Shown here in pieces: positions 32,398 through 40,720 of a DNA stretch of 64,000 nt. The notes under the pieces are model-generated. The model did not search any database and was not told where the DNA came from. It was given only the letters and a program-made list of their open reading frames with translations. Every line of letters begins with the position of its first letter. Within the stretch, counting starts at the first letter, position 1. This DNA is from Azoarcus indigens. Lineage in GTDB: Bacteria; Pseudomonadota; Gammaproteobacteria; Burkholderiales; Rhodocyclaceae. The stretch spans positions 62,001 to 126,000 of the forward strand of contig NZ_SNVV01000009.1 of assembly GCF_004361735.1 (NCBI RefSeq), read 5' to 3'. The position numbers and the translations under genes were made by a program.

Positions 32398-33353
32398 CTT
32401 AATGTTTTATTAAGCGGGTGCTGACGGAGGCCATCCGTACCGGCTGCTATGCAACGATGCCAGGCTGATCGACGAGGCAGGCACCTGGCGGGTGGAAGGC
32501 GACCCAACCGAAGGCGCGCCGCTGGTCATGGGTCGCAAGGCCGGCATGGAGGAAGGCACCGGAGCCGCCGCCCTGCCGCGCATTGACTGCATTCGTTTTG
32601 AATCCGAACACCGCTTCATGGCCACCCTGCACCGGATCGGCACCGATGAAGACCTCATCCTGGTCAAGGGCACGCCAGAGCGCATACTGGACCTCTGCGG
32701 CCGGCAGGCTGGGCAGCAGGGCAAAGGCCCGCTGGATGCCGATTACTGACGCCACATGGCGACCGATACCGCCGCCCAGAGGCTGCGCCTTGTAGCGCTG
32801 GCGCTCAAGCGCGCTCCACCGCAGGCCGCCCCGCCGGGCATGGGCGACGTCACCGGGGGCTACACTCTGCTCGCCCCGGTCGGCATCATTGACGCACCGC
32901 GCGAGGAAGCCATCCAGGCGGTCGCCGGATGCCACCGCGCCGGCATCCGGGTAAAGATGATCACCGGCGACCATGCGGACACCGCCCGCTCCATCGGCGC
33001 CCAGCTGGCGATAGGCGGGGGCAAGCCGGCCCTCACCGGCGCCGAGGTCACGGTGATGGACGAGGCGGAACTACGCCGGGTAGCGATGGAGGTGGACGTC
33101 TTCGCCCGCGCCAGCCCAGAGCACAAGCTGCGGCTGGTACAGGCGCTGCAGGAGGATGGCCAGGGCGTCGCCATGACCGGCGACGGCGTAAACGATGCGC
33201 CGGCGCTCAAAGGCCACCTTCGGCTCAGCCAGCCTCAGCCTGCAGGAATGGAGCAAGGTCATCGCCGCCGGCATGCTGGTCTTCTGCGTTGCCGAACTGG
33301 AGAAATGGATACTGCGCAGAAACGGCTTCGCCGCCCGCCTCTCTCGCCACTGA
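32398..33353 (+). pseudogene. Remnant of a cation-transporting P-type ATPase
   Basis: Three pieces of one P-type ATPase (Ca2+/PMA-like) lie in different frames. About 32440-32749 reads as the N domain (LCNDARLIDEAGTWRVEGDPTEGA, LVKGTPERIL). About 32756-33220 reads as the P domain (VGIIDAPREEAIQAVAGCHRAGIRVKMITGDH; VAMTGDGVNDAPALK). Then, after a frameshift, 33220-33353 reads as the C-terminal end (SLQEWSKVIAAGM ... LEKWILRRNG). The DKTGT phosphorylation site, the actuator domain and all membrane segments are missing. A short inverted repeat (cttaat-gtttt-attaag, 32398-32414) marks the left edge. Confidence 0.85.
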
Positions 33354-33376
33354 CAACCCGGACCCAGGAGAACACT

Positions 33377-34267
33377 ATGAACCCACAACAAGACCGGACC
33401 ACCGGCCTGCCGACGCGCCTGCTGCTCTGCACCGACCTCAGCGCCCGCTGCGACCGGGCGCTGGACCGCGCCGCTCTCCTCGCCAGGCACTGGGATGCGG
33501 AACTCATCGCCCTCAATGTGCTGGAGCCTCAGCAGGCGCCAGACCTGCTGCTGCGTCCACAGGAAGACGAAAACGACACCGGGCGCGAACAGGCGGCTTA
33601 CCGCCAGCTCAAGCAGGACCTCGGCCAGGGCGAAGTGCGCCTGCACATCCGCATCGCCCGCGGCGACGCACTGGACGCCATCCACGCCACTACCGAGCAG
33701 GAGGGCTGCGGCCTCATCATCACAGGCCTTGCCCGCAACGAAACCTTCGGCCGTTTCCTGCTTGGCTCCACGGTGCAACGGCTGGCGCGCAAAACCACCC
33801 CACCGCTGCTGGTGGTACGGGAGCGGCCGCATGCATCCTACCGGCGCATCGTCGTGGCGAGCGACTTCTCGAACTCGTCCCGCCACGCCCTGCTCACCGC
33901 ATTGCGCCTGTTCCCCGACACGCCGCTGACGCTCTACCACGCCTTCCAGGTGCCGATGAGCGCCATTGCCGACCGCATCGACTACCGGCAGATGGCCCGC
34001 GAAATTGAAGGCAGCGCCTGCGCCCAGTTCCTCGACGGCTGCGGGCTGACGACCGAGGACCGCGCACGGCTGGACATCACCATAGAACACCAGCCGCTGG
34101 AAACCGGCCTCGCCCATTATGCGCGCAAGCAGTCGGCGGACCTGGTGGTGCTCGGCACCCACGGCAGCAGCGGCCTCACTGCGCTCCTGCTCGGCAGCGC
34201 CGCGGAACGCCTGCTCGAATGGCTGCCCTGCGACACCCTCATCGTGCGCGAGCCCAAGGAAAGCTGA
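33377..34267 (+). CDS. Tandem universal stress protein
   Basis: 296 aa with two UspA domains (about 1-150 and 152-296). Each ends with the nucleotide-binding G-rich region (GLARNETFGRFLLGSTVQRL; GTHGSSGLTALLLGSAAERL). Role is in stress resistance; the ligand is unknown. ATG 33377 has AGGAG upstream (33366-33370) and is preferred to the longer frame through the ATPase remnant. Its position after the ruined ATPase suggests the two were once an operon. Confidence 0.9.
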   Translation: MNPQQDRTTGLPTRLLLCTDLSARCDRALDRAALLARHWDAELIALNVLEPQQAPDLLLRPQEDENDTGREQAAYRQLKQDLGQGEVRLHIRIARGDALDAIHATTEQEGCGLIITGLARNETFGRFLLGSTVQRLARKTTPPLLVVRERPHASYRRIVVASDFSNSSRHALLTALRLFPDTPLTLYHAFQVPMSAIADRIDYRQMAREIEGSACAQFLDGCGLTTEDRARLDITIEHQPLETGLAHYARKQSADLVVLGTHGSSGLTALLLGSAAERLLEWLPCDTLIVREPKES

Positions 34268-34290
34268 GCCGGTAACGCCTGGCTGGAAAC

Positions 34291-34318
34291 AAAAAGGGAG
34301 GCTGGGCCTCCCTTTTTC
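34291..34318 (+). terminator. Bidirectional terminator between usp and the Kef-like gene
   Basis: aaaaagggaggc-tggg-cctccctttttc is a symmetrical hairpin with A and T runs on both sides, serving both the plus-strand Usp gene and the convergent minus-strand antiporter gene. Confidence 0.85.
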
Positions 34319-34339
34319 ATGTTGCTGAGCCAGCCGTGC

Positions 34340-36064
34340 TCAGCTGTGCCCGGAACGGCCGGAATGCGCCGGAATCGGCGGCGCAAAACGCTGCAGCACG
34401 TAGCCGGTCATCCCCTTAGCGAGTTCCTCTTCGCCGAAGAAGACCTGGCCAATCTTCTCCTTCACCAGCAGCACCGCCTCTTCCTCGTTGTGGGTGCGCA
34501 GCACCACCTCGATGCCGGGGTTCAAGGTCTTCGCGGTTTCCGCCATCTGGCGCACGTTCAGGGTATCGGGCGTCGCCACCACCAGCATCGCCGCATGGGC
34601 GATGTGCGCCTGGATCAACACCGCCGGCTCCGCCGCGTCGCCCGACACCGCGATGGCGCCCTGCTTGCGCAGGTCCTCCACCCGCTCGCGGTTCTGCTCG
34701 ACGATCACATACGGGATGCTGCGCGCGTCCAGCGCCTGTGCAATGCGCCGTCCCACACGGCCGAAACCGACCAGCACCACCTGCCCTTCCAGGTACTTGC
34801 GCTCGGTGCTCATCGGCAGTTCGGCCAGCGGGTCCTGACGCTGTTCCAGCTTGCGCGCCAGCTCCGAGCGCTTCAGCACCCAGCGGCGCAGCGGCGAGAC
34901 CGCAGCAAAGACGAAGGGATTGACCGCAATCGAGATCAGCGCCCCGGCCAGGATCAGGCTCTGCCCTTCCGCCGGCAGCAGCCCCAGGTGCATGCCCAGA
35001 CCGGCCAGGATGAAGGAAAACTCGCCGATCTGCGCCAGACTGGCCGCCACGGTGAAAGCCGTGTTCAACGGATAGCGGAAAGCCAGCACCAGCAACGCCG
35101 CCGCGATCGACTTGCCGACGATGATGATCGCCACCACGCCCAGCACGTGCACCGGCTCCTCGACCAGCACCTTGGGATCGAACAGCATGCCCACCGAGAC
35201 GAAGAACAGCACCGCGAAAGCATCGCGCAGCGGCAGCGACTCCTCCGCCGCCCGGTGGCTGAACTCAGATTCGCGCATCACCATGCCAGCGAAGAAGGCG
35301 CCCAGCGCGAAAGACACACCGAACAGTTCGGCCGCACCGAAGGCAATGCTGACCGCCGCCGCCACCACAGACAGCGTAAATAGCTCACGCGACCCAGTAC
35401 GCGCCACCTGCCACAACAGCCATGGCAGGATGCGGCGCCCCGCCAGCAGCATCAAGGCGATGAAGGCCGCCACCTGCAGCAGGGTCTGGCCGATGGTGCG
35501 CCACAGTGGAACGTCCGCCGCCCCGCTGGCGTGGCCGCCGAGCACCCCGGCCAACGGCGGCAGCAATACCAGCACCAGCACCATTGCCAGATCCTCGACC
35601 ACCAGCCAGCCGACGGCGATGCGCCCGTTCATCGACTCCAGCACACCACGCGCCTCCAGCGCCTTCAGCAACACCACCGTGCTCGCCACCGACAGGGATA
35701 AGCCGAATACCAGCCCGGCGCCCAGGCTCCAATCCCACCACCATGCCATACCCATGCCGAGCACGGTCGCCACCGCCATCTGCACCACAGCGCCTGGCAG
35801 GGCAATGCGCCTCACCGCCAGCAGGTCATCCAGCGAAAAATGCAGGCCAACGCCGAACATCAGCAGCATCACGCCGATTTCCGACAATTGCGAGGCGATA
35901 CCGACATCGGCCACGAAACCCGGCGTCGCCGGTCCGATGCAGATACCGGCCATCAAATAGCCGACCAAGGCCGGAAGTTTCAGGCTCTCGGCCACGAACC
36001 CAAGGATCAACGCAAGGCCAAAACCCGCAGCCAGCGTAGTGATCAGGGATATGTTGTGCTCCAT
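34340..36064 (-). CDS. Kef/YbaL-type cation:proton antiporter
   Basis: 574 aa. An N-terminal Na+/H+ exchanger domain of about 12 membrane segments (ALILGFVAESLKLPALVGYLMAG; LAMVLVLVLLPPLAGVLGG) precedes a cytosolic TrkA-N/RCK domain (VVLVGFGRVGRRIAQALDARSIPYVIVE; AVSGDAAEPAVLIQAHI). It resembles YbaL/KefB K+/H+ efflux systems. Start ATG 36064; no glutathione-dependent partner gene lies next to it. Confidence 0.9.
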   Translation of the reverse strand: MEHNISLITTLAAGFGLALILGFVAESLKLPALVGYLMAGICIGPATPGFVADVGIASQLSEIGVMLLMFGVGLHFSLDDLLAVRRIALPGAVVQMAVATVLGMGMAWWWDWSLGAGLVFGLSLSVASTVVLLKALEARGVLESMNGRIAVGWLVVEDLAMVLVLVLLPPLAGVLGGHASGAADVPLWRTIGQTLLQVAAFIALMLLAGRRILPWLLWQVARTGSRELFTLSVVAAAVSIAFGAAELFGVSFALGAFFAGMVMRESEFSHRAAEESLPLRDAFAVLFFVSVGMLFDPKVLVEEPVHVLGVVAIIIVGKSIAAALLVLAFRYPLNTAFTVAASLAQIGEFSFILAGLGMHLGLLPAEGQSLILAGALISIAVNPFVFAAVSPLRRWVLKRSELARKLEQRQDPLAELPMSTERKYLEGQVVLVGFGRVGRRIAQALDARSIPYVIVEQNRERVEDLRKQGAIAVSGDAAEPAVLIQAHIAHAAMLVVATPDTLNVRQMAETAKTLNPGIEVVLRTHNEEEAVLLVKEKIGQVFFGEEELAKGMTGYVLQRFAPPIPAHSGRSGHS

Positions 36065-36516
36065 TCAGTGCTTTCCCAATGTTGTGATCGGCCACGCCAG
36101 GACACGACAAGAGGATGGATGCCGAACCGGCATCCATGCCGCGGGAGAACCAACTCCCAGAGGACCAAATTCGGGGTTTCCGGCGCTGCCAGCGCGAAAT
36201 TTGCCAGTAACTGGAAATCGGGCGGCAGGAAAAACAGACACGGCGCCCTGGGTGGAGAAAATCCTTCAAGGGCTCGACGGAACATGAAGCTGAATGCCCG
36301 CCTCGATACCGCTCGAATCGCTTATCGACGTTGCTTGGCCCGCTGCGGCCGGCCTTCCCATGACCGCAGCAACACGCTCATACATCCTGGCGATGGTTCC
36401 CAGACAGTACCATCTCGAAAAGGGTTCGCACAGAAATTGCCTTCATGAACCGGAAATCTCGGAGATGAGACCGGCCGGCCAGAAGGGGGCGCCGTTGCTG
36501 TCGCCCGCCCAAAAGA
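36065..36516. other. Gene-free stretch of about 450 bases
   Basis: I see no supported gene between the antiporter and the Bax-inhibitor-1 gene. Short open frames on both strands are poor in codon bias and match nothing I recognise. The right part ends at the BI-1 terminator. Confidence 0.5.
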
Positions 36517-36551
36517 AAAAGCGGAAGCCCCAAGGGACTTCCGCCTTCTCA
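36517..36551 (-). terminator. Terminator after the Bax-inhibitor-1 gene
   Basis: GCGGAAGTCCC-TTG-GGGCTTCCGC on the minus strand followed by TTTTTCTTTT, 24 bases beyond the stop codon. Confidence 0.85.
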
Positions 36552-36574
36552 TTCAGCAAACCTGAACGCCGGCA

Positions 36575-37243
36575 TCAATCGTTGTTGAACACGCCGAGCA
36601 GGTGCAGCAAGCTGGTGAAGAGGTTGTAGATCGAGACGTACAACGTCACCGTCGCCATGATGTAGTTGGTTTCGCCACCATGGATGATATTGCTGGTCTC
36701 ATACAGGATCAGGCCGGACATCAGCAGCACGAACATCGCCGATACCGCGAGGGAGAGGCCCGGCATGTTGAAGAACACCGCACCCAGACCAGCCAGGAAG
36801 GCCACCAGGATACCCACCATCAGGAAGCCGCCCATGAAGGAGAAATCCTTGCGGGTGGTCAGCGCATAGGCGGACAGGCCCAGGAAGATCGCCGCGGTGC
36901 CGCCCATCGCCTGCATCACGATCATGCTGCCGTTGGGCAGCGACAGATAGGCGGACAGGATAGGCCCCAGGGTATAGCCCATGAAGCCGGTCAGCGCGAA
37001 TACGCAGAGCACGCCCAGGCCGCTGTTGCGGAACTTGGTCGTCAGGAACAGCAGGCCGAAGTAGCCTACCAGCGTGATGATCAGCCCGGGGTGAGGCAAC
37101 TGAAGGGCAAGCGAGGCACCGGCGACCACAGCGGAGAACGCCAGCGTCGCGGCCAGCAGCATGTAGGTGTTGCGGATGACCTTGTTCGTCGAGACGACGG
37201 CGGCTTCGCCGCGGGTCATGGGAGTTGCCATACGGTTTTCCAT
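36575..37243 (-). CDS. Bax inhibitor-1/YccA family protein
   Basis: 222 aa with seven membrane segments (for example NTYMLLAATLAFSAVVAGASLAL) and the C-terminal acidic region of the family (LYETSNIIHGGETNYIMATVTLYVSIYNLF). YccA-like members interact with FtsH, and the pH-sensing BI-1 group leaks Ca2+. ATG 37243 follows a perfect AGGAGG site at good spacing. Confidence 0.92.
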   Translation of the reverse strand: MENRMATPMTRGEAAVVSTNKVIRNTYMLLAATLAFSAVVAGASLALQLPHPGLIITLVGYFGLLFLTTKFRNSGLGVLCVFALTGFMGYTLGPILSAYLSLPNGSMIVMQAMGGTAAIFLGLSAYALTTRKDFSFMGGFLMVGILVAFLAGLGAVFFNMPGLSLAVSAMFVLLMSGLILYETSNIIHGGETNYIMATVTLYVSIYNLFTSLLHLLGVFNND

Positions 37244-37335
37244 GGCGGGAATACCTCCTGTGCGAATTTGAGGCCCTCAGTCTAGCTGAGACGCCCCGAT
37301 CGGGAAATATGATTCAGGAAACATTAAAAAAACAT

Positions 37336-37683
37336 TCAGACACCACTGGAGGCCAAGGCCGGCGCCCGGGGGCGCTCACCGCGCTGATGCCGCCGCAAGC
37401 GCTGGGCCAGGACCCGGGCCACGCGGTCGGCCGCTTCATCCACCGCAGAACGCACGTCGATCTGGGTGATCGCAAAAACCACGTCAGGCAGATTGCGCAG
37501 CCGCAATTGAACCACGCAACGCTTGTCAGCGCCGCCGCGCGGACCGTTCACATCGGCCACCTTGATGCGGGCCCACTGGATGTGATCGCGAAAGCGGCCG
37601 ATCGCAAAACGCATCCGCCGCGCCACATAATCCCGCATTCCGGAGGTTTCGTCGAAACCGTCACAGCGCAGATCGATTCGCAT
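37336..37683 (-). CDS. HPF/RaiA-like ribosome-associated protein
   Basis: 115 aa, short-form fold: VARRMRFAIGRFRDHIQWARIKVADVNGPRGGADKRCVVQLRL then VFAITQIDVRSAVDEAADRVARVLAQRL. It matches the sigma-54 modulation/HPF domain seen in ribosome hibernation factors, with a basic C-terminal tail. The canonical position near rpoN is not observed here, so the precise role is open. Confidence 0.75.
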   Translation of the reverse strand: MRIDLRCDGFDETSGMRDYVARRMRFAIGRFRDHIQWARIKVADVNGPRGGADKRCVVQLRLRNLPDVVFAITQIDVRSAVDEAADRVARVLAQRLRRHQRGERPRAPALASSGV

Positions 37684-37812
37684 GGGAAGCTCCTATATGT
37701 CTGATGCAGTTGCCAACAGGCCGAAAAACCTGTCGGATGCTAGGGTCTCAGACTGTTCGGCAAAACCCAGGTTCAACAGAATCTTTATCCGTTTTCATAG
37801 AACTTTAAGAAA

Positions 37813-38754
37813 TTGCTCAACTACAAGCAGCTTCACCATTTCTGGAATGTCGCCCGGGCCGGCGGCATCGTGCGCGCGAGCGAACGTACCGGCCTCGCGC
37901 CGCAAACACTTTCCGGCCAGATCGCAGCCCTTGAGAGCACGCTGGGCATTACCCTCTTCCGCCGCCAGGGTCGGCGGCTCGCACTCACCGAAACCGGCCA
38001 GATGGTGCTCGGCTACGCCGAGGAGATTTTCAGGCTCGGCAGCGAACTTGAGGAGGCGCTGAGCAACCGCTCTACCGGCCGCGCCATTCCCTTTCGTGTC
38101 GGCATTGCGGACGTGGTTCCCAAGGCCATCGCGTATCTCTTGCTGGCCCCTTCCATGGCGTTGACCGACCCGCTGCGCATCGTCTGCCGGGAGGGCAAAC
38201 TGGATGGGCTGCTGGGCGAACTCGCCATCCACAAGCTGGACGTCGTGCTGGCAGACTCACCGATGCCGGCCAACACGGACGTGCGCGGTTACAGCCACCG
38301 CCTGGGCGAATCCTCCATCAGCTTCTTCGCCTCTCCCGCACTGGCCGCAACGCTGGACGGCTCCTTCCCCGCCTGTCTGGATGGCGCGCCCATGCTGCTT
38401 CCGGGAATGGAGGCAGCGGTGCGCGGACCGCTGATGCGCTGGATGGAAACCCAACGGGTCAGGCCCCGCATCGCCGGCGAATTCGACGACAGCGCCCTGA
38501 TGCTGGCCTTCGGTGAAGCCGGCGTCGGCCTCTTTCCTACCGCCTCGCTGCTCGCCGAGCAGATCTGCAGCAAGCACGGCTTGCAACGCATCGGGGACGC
38601 GGAGGACGTCACCGAGTCCTACTACGCGATTTCCGTCGAGCGCCGACTGAGGCATCCGGCAGTTGTCGCGATCGGCACCGCCACACCAAAACTGGAAGGA
38701 AACCCGCCCAGCGGCGAGCAACAGCACCGGACGAACAAGCGGAGCGCTGGCTAA
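37813..38754 (+). CDS. nhaR: NhaR-like LysR-family transcription regulator
   Basis: 313 aa. HTH (LNYKQLHHFWNVARAGGIVRASERTGLAPQTLSGQIAALE) and LysR substrate-binding domain. The N-terminus closely matches NhaR (activator of the nhaA Na+/H+ antiporter gene and osmotic/ionic stress genes). The start appears to be TTG at 37813, as no ATG lies near and the conserved LNYKQL follows at once. It is the last chromosomal gene before the prophage edge. Confidence 0.85.
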   Translation: MLNYKQLHHFWNVARAGGIVRASERTGLAPQTLSGQIAALESTLGITLFRRQGRRLALTETGQMVLGYAEEIFRLGSELEEALSNRSTGRAIPFRVGIADVVPKAIAYLLLAPSMALTDPLRIVCREGKLDGLLGELAIHKLDVVLADSPMPANTDVRGYSHRLGESSISFFASPALAATLDGSFPACLDGAPMLLPGMEAAVRGPLMRWMETQRVRPRIAGEFDDSALMLAFGEAGVGLFPTASLLAEQICSKHGLQRIGDAEDVTESYYAISVERRLRHPAVVAIGTATPKLEGNPPSGEQQHRTNKRSAG

Positions 38755-38790
38755 CGGCACAACAACGCCGAGGAAACAAGCAGGGGAAAA

Positions 38791-38820
38791 TGGTGCCGGG
38801 AGAGGGAACCGAACACCCCT
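38791..38820 (-). other. tRNA 3'-end remnant, candidate attL of the prophage
   Basis: Read on the minus strand this is GGGTGTTCGGTTCCCTCTCCCGGCACCA without a matching 5' half: a T-arm-like GTTCGGTTC, an acceptor strand TCCCGGC, a discriminator A and CCA. The A normally found at position 58 is G. A phage that integrates in a tRNA gene leaves such a 3' fragment at one end and an intact tRNA at the other. The orientation predicts the intact tRNA and integrase to the right of the window. Confidence 0.55.
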
Positions 38821-38986
38821 TTATCAATTGGATTTGACGAAGTGATGGGGAGTTTTTGGGGAGATCGCTTGCCGGGGATCGTACGGACTGATCAGGGCAA
38901 AGGGCAGTGCGGCCGCATGCTGCCCATCAATCGCAAGAGCAGCGAGTGATTGGCTAGGTCTTATCTGACCGCACTCGACGACTGAC
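38821..38986. other. Prophage edge without genes
   Basis: About 165 bases between the tRNA remnant and the stop of the AcrVA2-like gene. It contains short G-rich stretches (tgatggggagtttttgggga) and no open frame of interest. Confidence 0.5.
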
Positions 38987-40024
38987 TCACTTGACCGGCT
39001 TGATCACCGCAGGCATGTCATCAACATTAGGCAGATTTACTTGGATCGGCGGCACCCATCGGACGTCGCGCCGGCGACGGTCAGCCGGAATTGGCGTACC
39101 CTCATCATCAATCCGCCGCCCGCTCACGAATGTATGCCAGTGCGCGCGGCGAACATGGCCGCGCGGGCCGGCATGAGCGGCGCCGCCATCGGTTTCTGCA
39201 GCATGATAAGCGGCACGCAGCGCAGCGCCCATGCGGACGCCGACATCCCAACTTGTAGGCTTGTCCGCCGCAAAAAGCCGCCAGCCACGCTTAGTCCGCT
39301 TGGGGATGGGGTTGGCTGGCCGACGGTCACCAGCGCCAATTTCTGCCGCCTCGGCGCACAGGTACAGCAATAACGAAATGATGGGCTCGACGACGGGCCG
39401 CAATGCATCAGCCTGTCCGACTGGTAGCGCACCCATACCAAGACCCAGCGCCTGCACGCTGGCGGTATCGATCATGCGCTGAATGGATTCGGCGAGCGAC
39501 CATGCGCCAAGATGCAGCGGCAGCGGGGCAAGCCCCGACGCAGCATCGAGCACAAGCCGCAGCTCGACCCGCCCGTTGTTTGGGTCATCTTCCAAGTGCG
39601 CGAAAAATCCGTGGAGCGGATTGGCTGCAATCTGCAAGCCGGGCGTCTCGACATACACGCACCACTCCGGCAACCGGTAAAGGATTTCGTGCGGGATGTC
39701 GCCGCTGACCGGGGTGTCGATGAGACGCTCATACAGCGCCGGGTCGAACCGATAGATGCCCTGCGTGACGCGCCATGCCATGAGCGCCCCCAGGGCGCCG
39801 ACATCTGCCATGAGACGGATCGGCACCCTGTTCGGGCCGCCGCCGCTGACGATAGCGTAGGCAGCGGCAAGCGGCAGGTAGCACCAGTCCGCCCAGTCCG
39901 GGAGGCCCTGACCTCGGTCGACGCGAAAATCGTCCGCGGCCTTCCAGGCGCCGGGGTAGCGCCGTCCGATGGCTTCGAGGTGGTCGCGGGGGCGACAAGT
40001 GCGCTTTTCGAATTGCGACGGCAT
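38987..40024 (-). CDS. AcrVA2-like anti-CRISPR family protein
   Basis: 345 aa. I recognise similarity to AcrVA2 of Moraxella bovoculi (about 320 aa) over most of the length. Matching elements are AWRVTQGIYRFD (AcrVA2 AWRNTLGIYQLD), RLPEWCVYVE (LPDWCVYVD), LLYLCAEA (LLWLCVAE), VGVRMGAALR (IGERLGSEVR), VRRAHWHTF (IRRGHWHGY) and DVRWVPPIQVN (KVRWQPAVFVN). The comparison is from memory, not an alignment. AcrVA2 lowers Cas12a by triggering decay of its mRNA during translation; the target here is unknown. ATG 40024 has GAGG six bases upstream; a GTG at 40036 that overlaps the previous stop is an alternative. It ends the second unit of the control circuit. Confidence 0.75.
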   Translation of the reverse strand: MPSQFEKRTCRPRDHLEAIGRRYPGAWKAADDFRVDRGQGLPDWADWCYLPLAAAYAIVSGGGPNRVPIRLMADVGALGALMAWRVTQGIYRFDPALYERLIDTPVSGDIPHEILYRLPEWCVYVETPGLQIAANPLHGFFAHLEDDPNNGRVELRLVLDAASGLAPLPLHLGAWSLAESIQRMIDTASVQALGLGMGALPVGQADALRPVVEPIISLLLYLCAEAAEIGAGDRRPANPIPKRTKRGWRLFAADKPTSWDVGVRMGAALRAAYHAAETDGGAAHAGPRGHVRRAHWHTFVSGRRIDDEGTPIPADRRRRDVRWVPPIQVNLPNVDDMPAVIKPVK

Positions 40025-40032
40025 GCGCGACC

Positions 40033-40284
40033 TCACCAAGCACCGCGCCAGGCGATGTCAGGGGGCATGGCCGCCAGCGCTTTTGCAGCCGCTTCGGGAT
40101 CGCGCCAAAACGCGGCATGTGCGCCGTGTAGGATAAAGGGGTTGTCGTAGGAGCCGGCAGCGAAGACAGGCTTGTACGGGCGGTTTGTCGCTTTACCGGC
40201 ATGGACGAAAAGACGGCCATCGTAGCTGTCTAGCGCGTACCTGCGCGTAACGCCGTCGGGATCGATGATGGTGGCTTCCTGCAT
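40033..40284 (-). CDS. Small protein of unknown function (83 aa) in the anti-defence locus
   Basis: 83 aa starting MQEATIIDPDGVTRRYALDSYDGRLF, preceded by AGGAGAAGATCC. It is compact, with a beta-rich N-terminal half and a helical AAAKALAAMPPDIAW end, and has no membrane segment. I do not recognise a family. Middle gene of the second transcription unit, just upstream of the AcrVA2-like gene. Confidence 0.75.
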   Translation of the reverse strand: MQEATIIDPDGVTRRYALDSYDGRLFVHAGKATNRPYKPVFAAGSYDNPFILHGAHAAFWRDPEAAAKALAAMPPDIAWRGAW

Positions 40285-40305
40285 GGATCTTCTCCTAATC
40301 GTTAG

Positions 40306-40330
40306 AAGACCGCCCGACTCTCGCCGGGCG
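40306..40330 (-). terminator. Leaky terminator inside the second anti-defence unit
   Basis: CCGCCCGG-CGAGAG-TCGGGCGG hairpin followed by TCTTCT on the minus strand, located between the 90-aa and the 83-aa genes. The T run is weak, so it may reduce but not stop transcription into the AcrVA2-like gene. Confidence 0.5.
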
Positions 40331-40338
40331 GCGAGAAA

Positions 40339-40611
40339 CTACTTACCCTTGATGATCTCGGTAGCAGCTTCGCGCCAGCAGTCTATGAAGGCGCCGGCAT
40401 TGACATTGCCATCACCCTTAAACGGGCGGCGGTCAATCCACCAGCTGGCCGGCTTGGCTTCGAGGCAAGCAAGCACCTGCTCGACGATCTGAAGATTGGC
40501 GGGGTTTCCTGCAGCCGCTTTGCGGGACTTTTCGGCCAGCGCATTGATTGCCGGCATCAGCTCAGCCTTGATTGCTTGCGCCCACTTAACTTGCTTTTCG
40601 GTACCTTCCAT
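40339..40611 (-). CDS. Small protein of unknown function (90 aa) in the anti-defence locus
   Basis: 90 aa (MEGTEKQVKWAQAIKAELMPAINAL ... PASWWIDRRPFKGDG). Mostly helical with a W-rich turn, no membrane segment. Start ATG 40611 is preceded by GAAAGGAG from the repeat leader. It is the first gene after promoter copy 1. The TEKQ-KWA...SWWID pattern is one I have seen in hypothetical proteins of mobile elements, but I cannot assign a function. Confidence 0.8.
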   Translation of the reverse strand: MEGTEKQVKWAQAIKAELMPAINALAEKSRKAAAGNPANLQIVEQVLACLEAKPASWWIDRRPFKGDGNVNAGAFIDCWREAATEIIKGK

Positions 40612-40639
40612 TTTCGATCTCCTTTCGAGATTTTTCCGG

Positions 40640-40678
40640 CTACTCACCGCCAGCTGGTGGTGGATGCGGTGCATCCAT
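40640..40678 (-). CDS. Leaderless 12-residue peptide MDAPHPPPAGGE, copy 1
   Basis: ATG 40678 to TAG 40640. The ATG lies seven bases past the -10 element, so transcription should start at or next to its A; the ORF would be translated without a ribosome site. The identical peptide is encoded in copy 2 although the DNA differs at three positions, all in third codon positions (GCA/GCG, CCG/CCA, GCT/GCC). It contains three consecutive prolines, which can slow ribosomes. Confidence 0.55.
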   Translation of the reverse strand: MDAPHPPPAGGE

Positions 40679-40685
40679 GAACTGA

Positions 40686-40713
40686 ATTATACACGAACAT
40701 TGTTCGTATGCAA
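40686..40713 (-). promoter_or_regulatory. Promoter with operator in the spacer, copy 1
   Basis: -35 TTGCAT (40708-40713), 16-bp spacer, -10 TATAAT (40686-40691) on the minus strand. The spacer holds the perfect inverted repeat CGAACA-T-TGTTCG (40694-40706), so a bound repressor would block RNA polymerase. Drives the 90-aa, 83-aa and AcrVA2-like genes. Confidence 0.85.
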
Positions 40714-40720
40714 GATGTTT

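Larger units (their letters stand above)
40619..40719 (-). repeat. 101-bp promoter/leader repeat, copy 1
   Basis: Direct repeat of 41574-41674 with no gaps and nine differences in 101 positions, all of them transitions. It contains a promoter, an inverted-repeat operator, a 12-codon mini-ORF and the ribosome site of the following gene. Confidence 0.95.

Noticed and set aside
34319-35383. 354-aa plus-strand frame opposite the Kef-like antiporter
   Set aside because: Rich in His, Arg and Gln as expected of antisense in G+C-rich DNA; the minus strand encodes a clear transporter.
40694-40706. LexA (SOS) box interpretation of the CGAACA-T-TGTTCG inverted repeat
   Set aside because: Although GAAC...GTTC recalls Gram-positive LexA boxes, beta/gamma-proteobacterial LexA sites are CTG-N10-CAG. 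An adjacent HTH gene and acr-like context fit a local repressor better.
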